NCBI GenBank assembly: GCA_022376925.1
Contig: JAIOJX010000001.1
Location: forward strand, 37,976,170 to 38,040,169
Reading direction: 5' to 3'
Length of the DNA stretch: 64,000 nucleotides
From: Tragulus kanchil
Taxonomy: Eukaryota > Chordata > Mammalia > Artiodactyla > Tragulidae
Shown: piece by piece, positions 1 through 11,240 of the stretch
Position numbering within the stretch: position 1 is the first letter of the stretch
Layout: every line of letters starts with the position of its first letter
Notes under the pieces: generated by a model
Told to the model about the DNA's origin: nothing
What the model saw: the letters and a program-made list of their open reading frames with translations, nothing else
The model's database searches: none
Translations under genes and position numbers: made by a program

Positions 1-239
1 TGGGTTTGGATGTTGTTCCAACTTTAAAGAGAAATACAGAGTACACATTTTAATGGATGAAACCCTGTACATAAACATTTCAATTGCTAATATGTCGTAG
101 AAAATATACTAGCTATGAGCAAGTACTTTACATCTCTCTCTCGGGTTCTGTTTCCTATTGGTCGAATAGCAATGGGACCAGCTTTGAGAAGGAACATAGT
201 CAAGGGGTTCGCAAATAGTGAATTCAGATCAGTTGTTCT

Positions 240-470
240 GGTCTATGCTTCTATAGCCATGCCATCCAATATCATAGTCACTAGCCACAGGTGTCTGTTT
301 AGATTGGTTTGCAATTAAAATTGAATACAATTTAAAATTCCATTGTCTGTTGCACTTGCCACATTTCATGTGCCCAGTAAGCACAGGTGGCAGTGGATAC
401 CACATCAGACAGTGCAGCTATAGAACATTATCGTTACTGTTTAAAGTTCAGTTGCATAAGCACTGCTTTA
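240..470. mobile_element. Old DNA-transposon-like interspersed repeat
   Basis: The pattern of gccatccaatatcatagtcactagccacag and cacttgccacatttcatgtgcc (each within longer sequence) resembles a widespread mammalian non-autonomous DNA element with 'tagccacatgtgg'-type core. Also present at 1332-1562 and, inverted, at 21330-21560 and 22490-22720. The small open frames over it are not genes. Confidence 0.35.
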
Positions 471-945
471 AACAACCATTTCTATACCATAACTCTTTTG
501 GGAGTGTCTGGTTACATTTGTTTAGTTCTAGAAAGTTCATTTTCTTTTACCAGCTCGCGAAACAAATAAAAATAACAAAACTCATTTTATCTTTCTAAGG
601 ATAAACATTTTATATAGTTCATTTTCACAGTATCATTTGTTTGAATAATGTATGCTTTAAACTTATAATTACATAAACTCAAACTACAAATAGCATAGGA
701 CTTGTGCCATCGTAATCCAATTGATATCTTTATCATATTGATTGCCTGTATAATAACAAATACTTTTGAAACCGAAATAATGTAAGAAGGAGTTTAAAAA
801 GTGAAATAATTTTGGTATTATTTATAAGATATGGTACAAGTCTGGTTATTAAATACTTAAACTCTTAGAATTAAGATCAATTTCTGGTCCTGGGATTTGT
901 GGTGGTACAAATTCTAATATTGTTTTGAATACTTTTTATAAGCAG

Positions 946-1077
946 AAGAAAGGTATTTATCGTTGTGGAAAATGCAAACTGCAGTTTTTGACCTCTAAGG
1001 AGAAAATGGATCATAAGATGGAACATCGAACGTTCATTAAACCTAAGGAACTAGAAGGACTGCCTCCTGGCACAAAA
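946..1077 (+). pseudogene. Extra copy of ZNF280C-like zinc-finger exon, no donor
   Basis: Seen: this stretch is identical in coding content to the exon at 2039-2170, starts after the same acceptor (ataagcag) and ends at the same codon. It is followed by gatgcagcttt instead of a splice donor, where a tandem copy of the preceding 1.08 kb begins. It is therefore the truncated member of a tandem pair and would not splice on its own. It most likely reflects an assembly duplication rather than a second exon. Confidence 0.7.
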
Positions 1078-2038
1078 GATGCAGCTTTCTTTTGGGTTTG
1101 GATGTTGTTCCAACTTTAAAGAGAAATACAGAGTACACATTTTAATGGATGAAACCCTGTACATAAACATTTCAATTGCTAATATGTCGTAGAAAATATA
1201 CTAGCTATGAGCAAGTACTTTACATCTCTCTCTCGGGTTCTGTTTCCTATTGGTCGAATAGCAATGGGACCAGCTTTGAGAAGGAACATAGTCAAGGGGT
1301 TCGCAAATAGTGAATTCAGATCAGTTGTTCTGGTCTATGCTTCTATAGCCATGCCATCCAATATCATAGTCACTAGCCACAGGTGTCTGTTTAGATTGGT
1401 TTGCAATTAAAATTGAATACAATTTAAAATTCCATTGTCTGTTGCACTTGCCACATTTCATGTGCCCAGTAAGCACAGGTGGCAGTGGATACCACATCAG
1501 ACAGTGCAGCTATAGAACATTATCGTTACTGTTTAAAGTTCAGTTGCATAAGCACTGCTTTAAACAACCATTTCTATACCATAACTCTTTTGGGAGTGTC
1601 TGGTTACATTTGTTTAGTTCTAGAAAGTTCATTTTCTTTTACCAGCTCGCGAAACAAATAAAAATAACAAAACTCATTTTATCTTTCTAAGGATAAACAT
1701 TTTATATAGTTCATTTTCACAGTATCATTTGTTTGAATAATGTATGCTTTAAACTTATAATTACATAAACTCAAACTACAAATAGCATAGGACTTGTGCC
1801 ATCGTAATCCAATTGATATCTTTATCATATTGATTGCCTGTATAATAACAAATACTTTTGAAACCGAAATAATGTAAGAAGGATTTTAAAAAAGTGAAAT
1901 AATTTTGGTATTATTTATAAGATATGGTACAAGTCTGGTTATTAAATACTTAAACTCTTAGAATTAAGATCAATTTCTGGTCCTGGGATTTGTGGTGGTA
2001 CAAATTCTAATATTGTTTTGAATACTTTTTATAAGCAG

Positions 2039-2170
2039 AAGAAAGGTATTTATCGTTGTGGAAAATGCAAACTGCAGTTTTTGACCTCTAAGGAGAAAAT
2101 GGATCATAAGATGGAACATCGAACGTTCATTAAACCTAAGGAACTAGAAGGACTGCCTCCTGGCACAAAA
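2039..2170 (+). CDS. ZNF280C-like: ZNF280C-like gene A: C2H2 zinc-finger exon
   Basis: A 132-nt exon of 44 codons in phase 0, acceptor ataagcag and donor gtgagt. The peptide starts [14 protein letters not shown] and ends LEGLPPGTK. It contains one C2H2 finger: the CGKC cysteines near residues 7 and 10, and histidines at about 23 and 27. Known family: ZNF280 proteins are nuclear C2H2 zinc-finger proteins related to fly Su(Hw), presumed DNA-binding regulators. The segment corresponds to a late finger followed by the conserved [13 protein letters not shown] linker. The match is best to ZNF280C (X-linked in human) as I remember it; ZNF280D is the main alternative. Earlier exons of this copy lie off the left edge. 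The next exon is far downstream at 18113 because L1 and pseudogene insertions have expanded the intron. Confidence 0.85.
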
Positions 2171-2227
2171 GTGAGTCATTGGGGTTTTTTTGTATTTTCT
2201 TTTTTATGTAATTTTTAAAAAATTTTT

Positions 2228-2870
2228 CTGTTTTTAATTGAAGGATAGTTGCTTTACAGTATTGCATTGGTTTCTGCCATACATCGAAAGCTATACATAT
2301 GTCCCCTCTCTCTTGACCCTCCCTCGCACCTCCCACCCCATTTCACCCCTCAGAGTGGGGTCACAGAGCACCTATTTGAACTCTCTGAGTCATACAGCAA
2401 AAAGTAACTCAGTTATACATTTATATATGATATATATATATATATATATGTGTGTGTGCATATATATATGTTCTTTTCTACTATATTTTATGTCAAAATA
2501 TTATATATAGTTCCATGTGCTATACAGCAGTACCTTGTTATTTATCCAGCCTATAAATAATAGTTTGTTTCTGCTACCCCCAAACTCCAAATCCTTTTTT
2601 CCTCCATTCCTCCCCATCCCCTTTGGCAACCACAGGTCTGTTCTATTTGTCATTCTCTTTTTGTTTCACAAATGTATTGATCTGTGTATTTTAGATTCCA
2701 TGTTTAAGTAATACCATATGGTATTAATCTTTCTCTTTCTGGCTTACTTTGTTTAGTTTTAAAATCTCTAGGTCCATCTATGTTGCTTCAAATGGCATTA
2801 TGTTAATCTTTTTGATAGCTGATAAATATTCCACTGTATATGTACACACACGCGCGCACCTTCTTTATCC
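2228..2870 (-). mobile_element. L1 3' UTR fragment, antisense
   Basis: Reading on the plus strand it starts with the complement of an L1 poly(A) end (tttttaattgaaggatagttgc) and continues with the ruminant/cetartiodactyl L1 3'UTR pattern (ggtccatctatgttgcttca, aaatattccactgtatatgt). It contains a (TA)n(TG)n run at about 2430-2470. Confidence 0.7.
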
Positions 2871-3148
2871 AAGGAAAGTTTTACTTTAAATATTATGTTG
2901 CTTTGATAACATATTTTTAACCACTTTAAACTTTTTAATGAAAAATAACAAACTTCCAAAGAGTACTCTCAGTAATGTATACAGTTCAATGAATTTTCAC
3001 AAAGTGAACACATCCATGTAACCAGCAGGTTTCAGTTTTGAAAGCAGAATGCCCACATATACTAAGCTGTACCTACCCTTCCAGGAAGAACAACTGCTTT
3101 AACCATTCTTGATAAACCAAGATCATAAAGACAGAGAATACTTCTTTC

Positions 3149-5332
3149 TGCTTCTTCCAATCCAATTAACAATCCAGTTCTCTTCTGCCAAGAGAATTAT
3201 TTCACAGACGGGACTATAGGAGGCTGTTCATTCACTCCACTGAATCTATATGCAGACAACTGCTCTCCTGTTAGAGAGTTCACTACCTCCAACTGTGGAC
3301 CACAGGCCAAGCAACGAAGTCCATTTTACCCTATAAGAAAAATATTACTTATTTTAATACTGTATACAACAAAACTAAATAGCAGTTAGCTCTGTTACAT
3401 ATATAATCGATAACTCATTATCTTCAAATTGAAATCTAAGCATTTACAGAACAGAGTGGTCTTCAGAGTAGTAAAATAAATTGAACTGCTACTACAGTAA
3501 GAATAAAATAACCATTCGGTAAAGGCAGCATGCTATATGCTTAAATACATTATCTCCATTACTCCTTCTTACACTTCAATACTTAAATAAGGTAACTAAG
3601 CTTTAAAACAACTGTATGAATGAATAACTTGCCCAAAACCCACATGGCTACAAATAGCAGACCCAAAAGTAGATCCCAAATCTCCTTAACTCCCAAACTC
3701 ATATTTTTACTAGGTTATACATTAAGAATTAAGCTAGATGTTATTGAAGTTACAAAAATAACACACAAGATTCTGTCGCTAAAAAGTTCAAAATCTAAGA
3801 CAAGACATAACTGGTACAATAGTAGAAAATCCCAGAAGCCTTTTGTGGCCCCTGACTGGTCATGTCTGGGTTTTATTCTCCTTGCAATGTAAAGTAACTG
3901 GATTTTAAGCAAGAAAGTGATAATCTGACTTAAGGTTTTAAATATTAGTCCAACTGCTAAGCAGAAAATGGACAGAAAGTTGGGACACCAAAACAGCAGA
4001 GAGATGATACCCTAGGCTTGGTTGGTAGCCATGAATAAAGAAAAGTGGACTGAATAGAGATTCATCTCAGAGGCAAAACTAAAAGGATTTGTTTGCTGAT
4101 GAATAATATATAAGAAGTGAGTAACACAGAAGAACCAATAACTGAACCCTGAATTTTTTCCTGGAACAGTTAGATGAACAACTTTTACTACTAAATTTGT
4201 GATGTCTACCATGCATCTAAATAGATAGCTCTTTTAACTCTAAAAAATCTGCTTCTTCCAATCCAATTAACAATCCAGTTCTCTTCTGCCAAGAGAATTA
4301 TTTCACAGACGGGACTATAGGAGGCTGTTCATTCACTCCACTGAATCTATATGCAGACAACTGCTCTCCTGTTAGAGAGTTCACTACCTCCAACTGTGGA
4401 CCACAGGCCAAGCAACGAAGTCCATTTTACCCTATAAGAAAAATATTACTTATTTTAATACTGTATACAACAAAACTAAATAGCAGTTAGCTCTGTTACA
4501 TATATAATCGATAACTCATTATCTTCAAATTGAAATCTAAGCATTTACAGAACAGAGTGGTCTTCAGAGTAGTAAAATAAATTGAACTGCTACTACAGTA
4601 AGAATAAAATAACCATTCGGTAAAGGCAGCATGCTATATGCTTAAATACATTATCTCCATTACTCCTTCTTACACTTCAATACTTAAATAAGGTAACTAA
4701 GCTTTAAAACAACTGTATGAATGAATAACTTGCCCAAAACCCACATGGCTACAAATAGCAGACCCAAAAGTAGATCCCAAATCTCCTTAACTCCCAAACT
4801 CATATTTTTACTAGGTTATACATTAAGAATTAAGCTAGATGTTATTGAAGTTACAAAAATAACACACAAGATTCTGTCGCTAAAAAGTTCAAAATCTAAG
4901 ACAAGACATAACTGGTACAATAGTAGAAAATCCCAGAAGCCTTTTGTGGCCCCTGACTGGTCATGTCTGGGTTTTATTCTCCTTGCAATGTAAAGTAACT
5001 GGATTTTAAGCAAGAAAGTGATAATCTGACTTAAGGTTTTAAATATTAGTCCAACTGCTAAGCAGAAAATGGACAGAAAGTTGGGACACCAAAACAGCAG
5101 AGAGATGATACCCTAGGCTTGGTTGGTAGCCATGAATAAAGAAAAGTGGACTGAATAGAGATTCATCTCAGAGGCAAAACTAAAAGGATTTGTTTGCTGA
5201 TGAATAATATATAAGAAGTGAGTAACACAGAAGAACCAATAACTGAACCCTGAATTTTTTCCTGGAACAGTTAGATGAACAACTTTTACTACTAAATTTG
5301 TGATGTCTACCATGCATCTAAATAGATAGCTC
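3149..5332 (+). repeat. Tandem pair 3149-4233 / 4250-5332
   Basis: Offset 1101, essentially identical. It holds intronic A/T-rich sequence with no recognisable gene. Short join at 4234-4249. Confidence 0.9.
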
Positions 5333-5495
5333 TATAGACTAGATTATAGCTGATAGAAACTAAAGAGTTTTGAAAAAACAACATGGCACAGTGTGGTCCA
5401 GAATGCATGAGTTAAAAGCTCATTTTTACCACTGCTTTCTGTGTCAAAGGGACCAAATTTCTTAACCTATTTGATTTTCAGTTACAAAGAAGATT

Positions 5496-5728
5496 GGACT
5501 TCCCTGGTGGCTCAGTTGGTAAAGAATCCTCCTGCAATGCAGGAGACCTGGATTCAATACCTTGGTTGGGAAGATCCCCTGGAAGAGGAAATGGCAACTG
5601 CACCCCACCCCACCCCAGCCGCCCAGCCCAGTATTCTTGCCTGGGAATTCCTATGGATAGAGAAGCCCTAGTGGGCTACAGTCTATGGGGTTGTAAAAAG
5701 TCAGACATGACTTAGCGACTAAACACCA
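5496..5728 (+). mobile_element. Bov-A2-type SINE
   Basis: tRNA-derived head (ggacttccctggtggctcag) followed by the BovB-derived body (caactgc…cagtattcttgcctgg, gggctacagtctatggggtt) and end gtcagacatgacttagcgac. Composite Bov-A/Bov-tA SINEs are typical of ruminants and are the main basis for the species call. Confidence 0.85.
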
Positions 5729-5969
5729 TATTACAAGTCCCTAGTTAGAAAAACCTAGTACCCCCTCAATGAAAAGTTATTACAGTGTCTATCATGTAAC
5801 ACTACTACTGTCATTAACTGATAGTCAAGAGAAAAGCTCACTAAAGAGCTAAATTTTGTCTTTCTGCTAAGGAGGATGGCTATGAAATTGATTTTTAGAG
5901 AAGTCTTCTGCAATATATTTCACTAGATGGAAGTCCATAATTTAATGGTTTCTTTGGTATAATTCTCTG

Positions 5970-5970
5970 C

Positions 5971-6028
<58 letters not shown>
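5970..6028. repeat. (TG)n(TA)n microsatellite
   Basis: Run of tg followed by ta dinucleotides, about 55 bases. Confidence 0.95.
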
Positions 6029-6032
<4 letters not shown>

Positions 6033-6121
6033 AAAGCATGATTATTATTACGATCTTGTTCAGATTAGTGGAATTAATAAATAAGACTTTCTGAATATAT
6101 TGGATCACCCAAGGAACTACA

Positions 6122-6330
6122 GACTTCCCAGGTGGCTTAATGGCAAATAATACATCTGCCAATGCAGCAGATGTAGGTTTGATCCTGGGTCAGGAAGATC
6201 CCTTGGAGGAGGAAATGGCAACCCACTCCAGTATTCTTGCTGGGGAAATCCCATGGACAAAGGACCCTGGTGGGCTATATATAGTCCATGAGGTCACAAA
6301 GCATCAGGCATGACTGAGCATGCACACACA
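6122..6330 (+). mobile_element. Bov-A2-type SINE
   Basis: Diverged member: gacttcccaggtggcttaat head, ccactccagtattcttgctgg body, gcatgactgagca end. Confidence 0.8.
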
Positions 6331-7708
6331 GGGCATTACAATCAGATTTTTCTGCCCACACAGTTGTTCAGGTTCTAATCTAAACTCATTACCAATAAAA
6401 CAAATTATAAAGAAAAAACAGCCACATACTATTTCTGTGTTCCAAATGCAGATACTCAATACTAAAATGTATAAAACTGTAACAAAACAGAAATGAAATC
6501 TCCAGTCCCTGGCCAAAAATTAAACCCAAGAACCTCAGAGAGAAAATACCAACTCCATGATTCAAACATAAAATATCAAAAGTAGCAATAATAATGAAAA
6601 GACAGAAACACTGCAGAAATGTCGGAACAGACTGGAAACATACAAACCCAAATGAGCAAAGAAGAAATAGACAAACTATCAGAAAGAGAATTCAGAACAG
6701 CAATACTAAGAATGATCCAAAGCTCCAAAAATAGAATAATAGAATTGACACACTGGATAAAGACCTGCAAGAAATTAAAAAACAACAAAAAGAGGCAAAC
6801 AACTCAATTTCTGAACTTAAAAATACTATGGAAGTAGAGTATCTAAGGCAGAAAAACGAATAAGCAAGCTGGAAGATAGAATGGTGGAAATAACAGTGGA
6901 AGAACAGATAAAGGAACAAAGAATAAAAAGAACCAAGGATAGTCTCAGAGACCTTTGGGATAATATAAAATGCACCAACATCCGAATAATAAAAGTCCAA
7001 GTAGAAGAAGAAGAAAATAAAGGATATGAAAAAAATCTTTGAAGAGATTATAGTTGAAAACTTCCCCAGCATGGGTAAGGAAATAGCCAATCAAGTCAAA
7101 GAAACACAAAGAGTCCCATACAGGATAAATCCTAGGAGGAACATGCCAAGAAACGTAATAATCAAGCTAACACAGACCAAACACAAAGACAACACTCAAA
7201 GCAGCAGGGGACAAACAACAAGTAAATATACAAGGGAAATCCTATATGTTTAACTGCTAACTTCTCAAGAGAAATCCTGTGGAACAGAAGAGAATGGAAA
7301 CCCTGCAGGACAGAAGAGAATGGCAAGGCGCTTTTAAAGCGCTGAATGAGAAAAATCTACAACCAAGGATACTCTACCCAACAAGGATGTCATTCAAAAT
7401 TGATAGAGAAATCAAAATCTTGACAGAGAAGAAAAAACTAAGAGAATTTACCACCACAAAACAAGCCTTACAACAAGTGTTAAAAGGACTTATTTAGGCA
7501 ACAAATACAAGAGATGAAAAAGTTCTAAAAAACAAGCCATATCATACCATGTAAGAAGATGACAGTAGGACCAGGTGTATCAATAATTACCTGAAATGGG
7601 GCTTCCCTGGTGGTCTAGTAGGTAAGGACACTGCCTTGCAGTGCAAAGGGCGCAGGTTCAACCCCTGGCCTTAGTAGGTAAGGAAACACTCCCTCTGGGC
7701 AATGGGGA

Positions 7709-8752
7709 ACAGACTGGAAACATACAAACCCAAATGAGCAAAGAAGAAATAGACAAACTATCAGAAAGAGAATTCAGAACAGCAATACTAAGAATGATCC
7801 AAAGCTCCAAAAATAGAATAATAGAATTGACACACTGGATAAAGACCTGCAAGAAATTAAAAAACAACAAAAAGAGGCAAACAACTCAATTTCTGAACTT
7901 AAAAATACTATGGAAGTAGAGTATCTAAGGCAGAAAAACGAATAAGCAAGCTGGAAGATAGAATGGTGGAAATAACAGTGGAAGAACAGATAAAGGAACA
8001 AAGAATAAAAAGAACCAAGGATAGTCTCAGAGACCTTTGGGATAATATAAAATGCACCAACATCCGAATAATAAAAGTCCAAGTAGAAGAAGAAGAAAAT
8101 AAAGGATATGAAAAAAATCTTTGAAGAGATTATAGTTGAAAACTTCCCCAGCATGGGTAAGGAAATAGCCAATCAAGTCAAAGAAACACAAAGAGTCCCA
8201 TACAGGATAAATCCTAGGAGGAACATGCCAAGAAACGTAATAATCAAGCTAACACAGACCAAACACAAAGACAACACTCAAAGCAGCAGGGGACAAACAA
8301 CAAGTAAATATACAAGGGAAATCCTATATGTTTAACTGCTAACTTCTCAAGAGAAATCCTGTGGAACAGAAGAGAATGGAAACCCTGCAGGACAGAAGAG
8401 AATGGCAAGGCGCTTTTAAAGCGCTGAATGAGAAAAATCTACAACCAAGGATACTCTACCCAACAAGGATGTCATTCAAAATTGATAGAGAAATCAAAAT
8501 CTTGACAGAGAAGAAAAAACTAAGAGAATTTACCACCACAAAACAAGCCTTACAACAAGTGTTAAAAGGACTTATTTAGGCAACAAATACAAGAGATGAA
8601 AAAGTTCTAAAAAACAAGCCATATCATACCATGTAAGAAGATGACAGTAGGACCAGGTGTATCAATAATTACCTGAAATGGGGCTTCCCTGGTGGTCTAG
8701 TAGGTAAGGACACTGCCTTGCAGTGCAAAGGGCGCAGGTTCAACCCCTGGCC
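7709..8752 (+). repeat. Tandem repeat of L1 ORF1 region 6627-7671
   Basis: Offset 1082 bp and essentially identical. The join at 7672-7708 (ttagtaggtaaggaaacact…) looks like an error-filled copy of the SINE start tagtaggtaaggacactgcc. Unit 1 ends inside a SINE whose continuation is found only after unit 2. Confidence 0.85.
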
Positions 8753-8999
8753 TGGGAAGATCCCACGTGCCATGGAGCGGCTGGACCAATGTGTCCAATT
8801 ACCGAGCCGGAGCTCCGGAGCGCATGAGCCCAGAGCCGGTGCTCTGCGACAGCAGAGGCCACCGCAATGGGAAGCCCACATGGGCTGAAGAACAAAGATG
8901 GATGAAAACAGATAAATGAAAGACCAACAGAAGTGGCCCGCCTGCCCCTCTCCCTCCCTAACCTGCCCCCCCAAAAAAAAACATTAAAAAATTAAAAAA
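8683..8999 (+). mobile_element. tRNA-derived SINE (unusual CHR-like variant) in L1
   Basis: Head gggcttccctggtggtctag, tRNA B-box-like ggttcaacccctggc, then a body with gaccaatgtgtccaattacc and gcccagagccggtgctctgc, and a C-rich then A-rich tail (gtggcccgcctgcccctctc). The first 70 bases also appear at 7602-7671 as the cut-off end of a tandem unit. Confidence 0.8.
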
Positions 9000-10035
9000 A
9001 AAAATACCTGAAATGTAAATGGACTGAATGCCCCAACCAAAAGACACAGACTGGCTGAATGGATACAAAAACAAGACCCATATATTTTCTGCCTACAAGA
9101 AACTCACTTCAGATCTAGACACTTATAGACTGAAAGTGAGAGGATGGAAAAGTATATTCCACACAAATGGAAATCAAAAGAAAGCTGGAGTAACAATCCT
9201 CATGTCAGACAAAATAGACCTTAAAATAAAAACCCGTATAAAACACAAGGCAGGGGGCTTCCCTGGTGGTCCAGTGGGTAAGGACACTGCCTTGCAGTGC
9301 ATGGGGCGCCGGTTCGATCCCTGGACTAGGAAGATCCCATGTGCTGCAAAGTGACTGGACTGATGTGTCCAACTACCAAACAGGAGCTCTGGCACCACGT
9401 GCACAGAGCTGATAATCTACAACAAGAGAGGCCACTGTGATGGGAGGCGCACACAGGCCAAAGAACAAAGATGGATGAAAACAGATAAATGAAAGACCAA
9501 CAGAAGTGGCCCGCCTGCCCCTCTCCCTCCCTAACCTGCCCCCCCAAAAAAAAACATTAAAAAATTAAAAAAAAAAATACCTGAAATGTAAATGGACTGA
9601 ATGCCCCAACCAAAAGACACAGACTGGCTGAATGGATACAAAAACAAGACCCATATATTTTCTGCCTACAAGAAACTCACTTCAGATCTAGACACTTATA
9701 GACTGAAAGTGAGAGGATGGAAAAGTATATTCCACACAAATGGAAATCAAAAGAAAGCTGGAGTAACAATCCTCATGTCAGACAAAATAGACCTTAAAAT
9801 AAAAACCCGTATAAAACACAAGGCAGGGGGCTTCCCTGGTGGTCCAGTGGGTAAGGACACTGCCTTGCAGTGCATGGGGCGCCGGTTCGATCCCTGGACT
9901 AGGAAGATCCCATGTGCTGCAAAGTGACTGGACTGATGTGTCCAACTACCAAACAGGAGCTCTGGCACCACGTGCACAGAGCTGATAATCTACAACAAGA
10001 GAGGCCACTGTGATGGGAGGCGCACACAGGCCAAA
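8890..10035 (+). repeat. Tandem pair 8890-9462 / 9463-10035 (573 bp)
   Basis: Both breakpoints fall inside homologous SINE copies, giving a chimeric SINE in the middle. Confidence 0.85.
9255..9575 (+). mobile_element. Chimeric SINE copy (5' of the 9828 SINE, 3' tail of the 8683 SINE)
   Basis: The head matches the SINE at 9828 (ggggcgccggttcgatccct) while the tail from about 9463 is identical to the tail of the SINE at 8683 (cccgcctgcccctctccctc…). It sits at the join of a 573-bp tandem repeat. Confidence 0.75.
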
Positions 10036-10095
10036 GAACAAAGATGGATGAAAATAGGTAAATGAAAGTCCAATAGAAGTGGCCAAAAAAATATA
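9828..10095 (+). mobile_element. tRNA-derived SINE (CHR-like variant) in L1
   Basis: Same family as 8683, ending in aagtggcc followed by a (TA)n tail at about 10088-10112. Flanking sequence is L1 ORF2. Confidence 0.8.
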
Positions 10096-10972
10096 TATAT
10101 ATATATATATAAAAGACATGGCACGAATGGTCAAGGGATCGATCCCAAGAGAAAGACGTAACAGTCATAAATATCTATGTACCCAACACAGGAGCACCCC
10201 AGTACATAAGGCACACACTTTCAGACATAAAAGAAGAAATTGACAGTAACACATTAATGGTAGGAGACTTTAGCACCCATCTCACAGCAATGGACAGATC
10301 ATCAAAACAGAAAATTAATAAGGAAACACAAGCCTTAAATGACACATTAGTAGAAATGGATCTCATTGATATATTTAGGACCTTCCACCTCAGAGCAGAA
10401 GAATATACTTTCTTCTCAAGTGCACATGGAACATTCTCCAGGATAGACCACATCTTGGGCCATGAATAAAGCCTCAGTAAATTCAAGAAAATTGATATTA
10501 TATCAACCACCTTCTCTGACCACAGTGCTATGAGACTAGATATCAACTACAAGAAAAAAACCCACTAAAAACGCAAACACATGGAGACTAAACAACACAT
10601 ACCTAAAAAACAGATTACTGAACAAATCAAAAAAGAAATAAAAATATTCCTAGAAGAAAACAACAGTGAAAACTTGACAGCACAAAACCTATGGGACACC
10701 ACAAAAGCAGTTCTAAGAGGGAAGTACCTCAAGAAACAAGCAAAACGTCAAAAAGACAACCTAACACTACACTTAAAACAACTGGGAAAAGAAGAACAAA
10801 AAACCCTTAAGTTAGCCAAAGAAGAGAAATCATTAAGATCAGAGAAGAAAGAAATGGAAAAGAAATGAAAGAAACAATAGTAAAGATAAATAAAATGAAA
10901 AGCAGGTTCTTTGAAAAAATAAACAAAATCAACAAACCACTAGCCAGACTCATCAATAAAAAAGAAGAACCA

Positions 10973-11240
10973 GGGCTTCCCTGGCGGTCCAGTGGGTAAG
11001 GACACTGCCTTGCAGTGCAAGAGGTGCCGATTCGATCCCTGGTCTGGGAAGAGCCCATGTGCCGTGGAGCGGCTGGACCAGTGTGTCCAATTACCGAGCC
11101 CAAGCTCTGGAGCGCATGTGCCCAGAGCTGGTGCTCTGCAGCAAGAGGCCACTGCGATGGGAGGCCCACACAGGCCAAAAGAACTAAAGATGAAAATAAA
11201 TGAAAGACAATAGAAGAAGTGGCCAAAAAAAATTAAAAAA
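10973..11240 (+). mobile_element. tRNA-derived SINE (CHR-like variant) in L1
   Basis: Head gggcttccctggcggtccag, body gaccagtgtgtccaattacc, ends agaagtggccaaaaaaaatt. It is inserted between ORF2 segments. Confidence 0.8.

Larger units (their letters stand above)
1..2170 (+). repeat. Tandem pair 1-1077 / 1093-2170
   Basis: Offset about 1092, near-identical, one small indel (aaggagtttaaaaag against aaggattttaaaaaag). The join at 1078-1092 contains gatgcagctttctt, a shortened form of the sequence that precedes the unit in the inverted copy on contig B. Confidence 0.9.

Noticed and set aside
115..598. Short open frames of 60-82 codons at 115-598, repeated at 1207-1690 and inverted at 21164-21665 and 22375-22828
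   Set aside because: They lie over an old interspersed repeat, copy with the surrounding DNA, and show no family or splice context.
5494..5715. Frames reading GGSVGKESSCNAGD-like peptides here and at 49115-49393
   Set aside because: Well-known spurious translation of Bov-A2 SINEs.
6692..7090. Minus-strand 132-codon frame (and its copy at 7774-8172)
   Set aside because: Antisense shadow of L1 ORF1, rich in Phe/Ser from A-rich L1 sense sequence.
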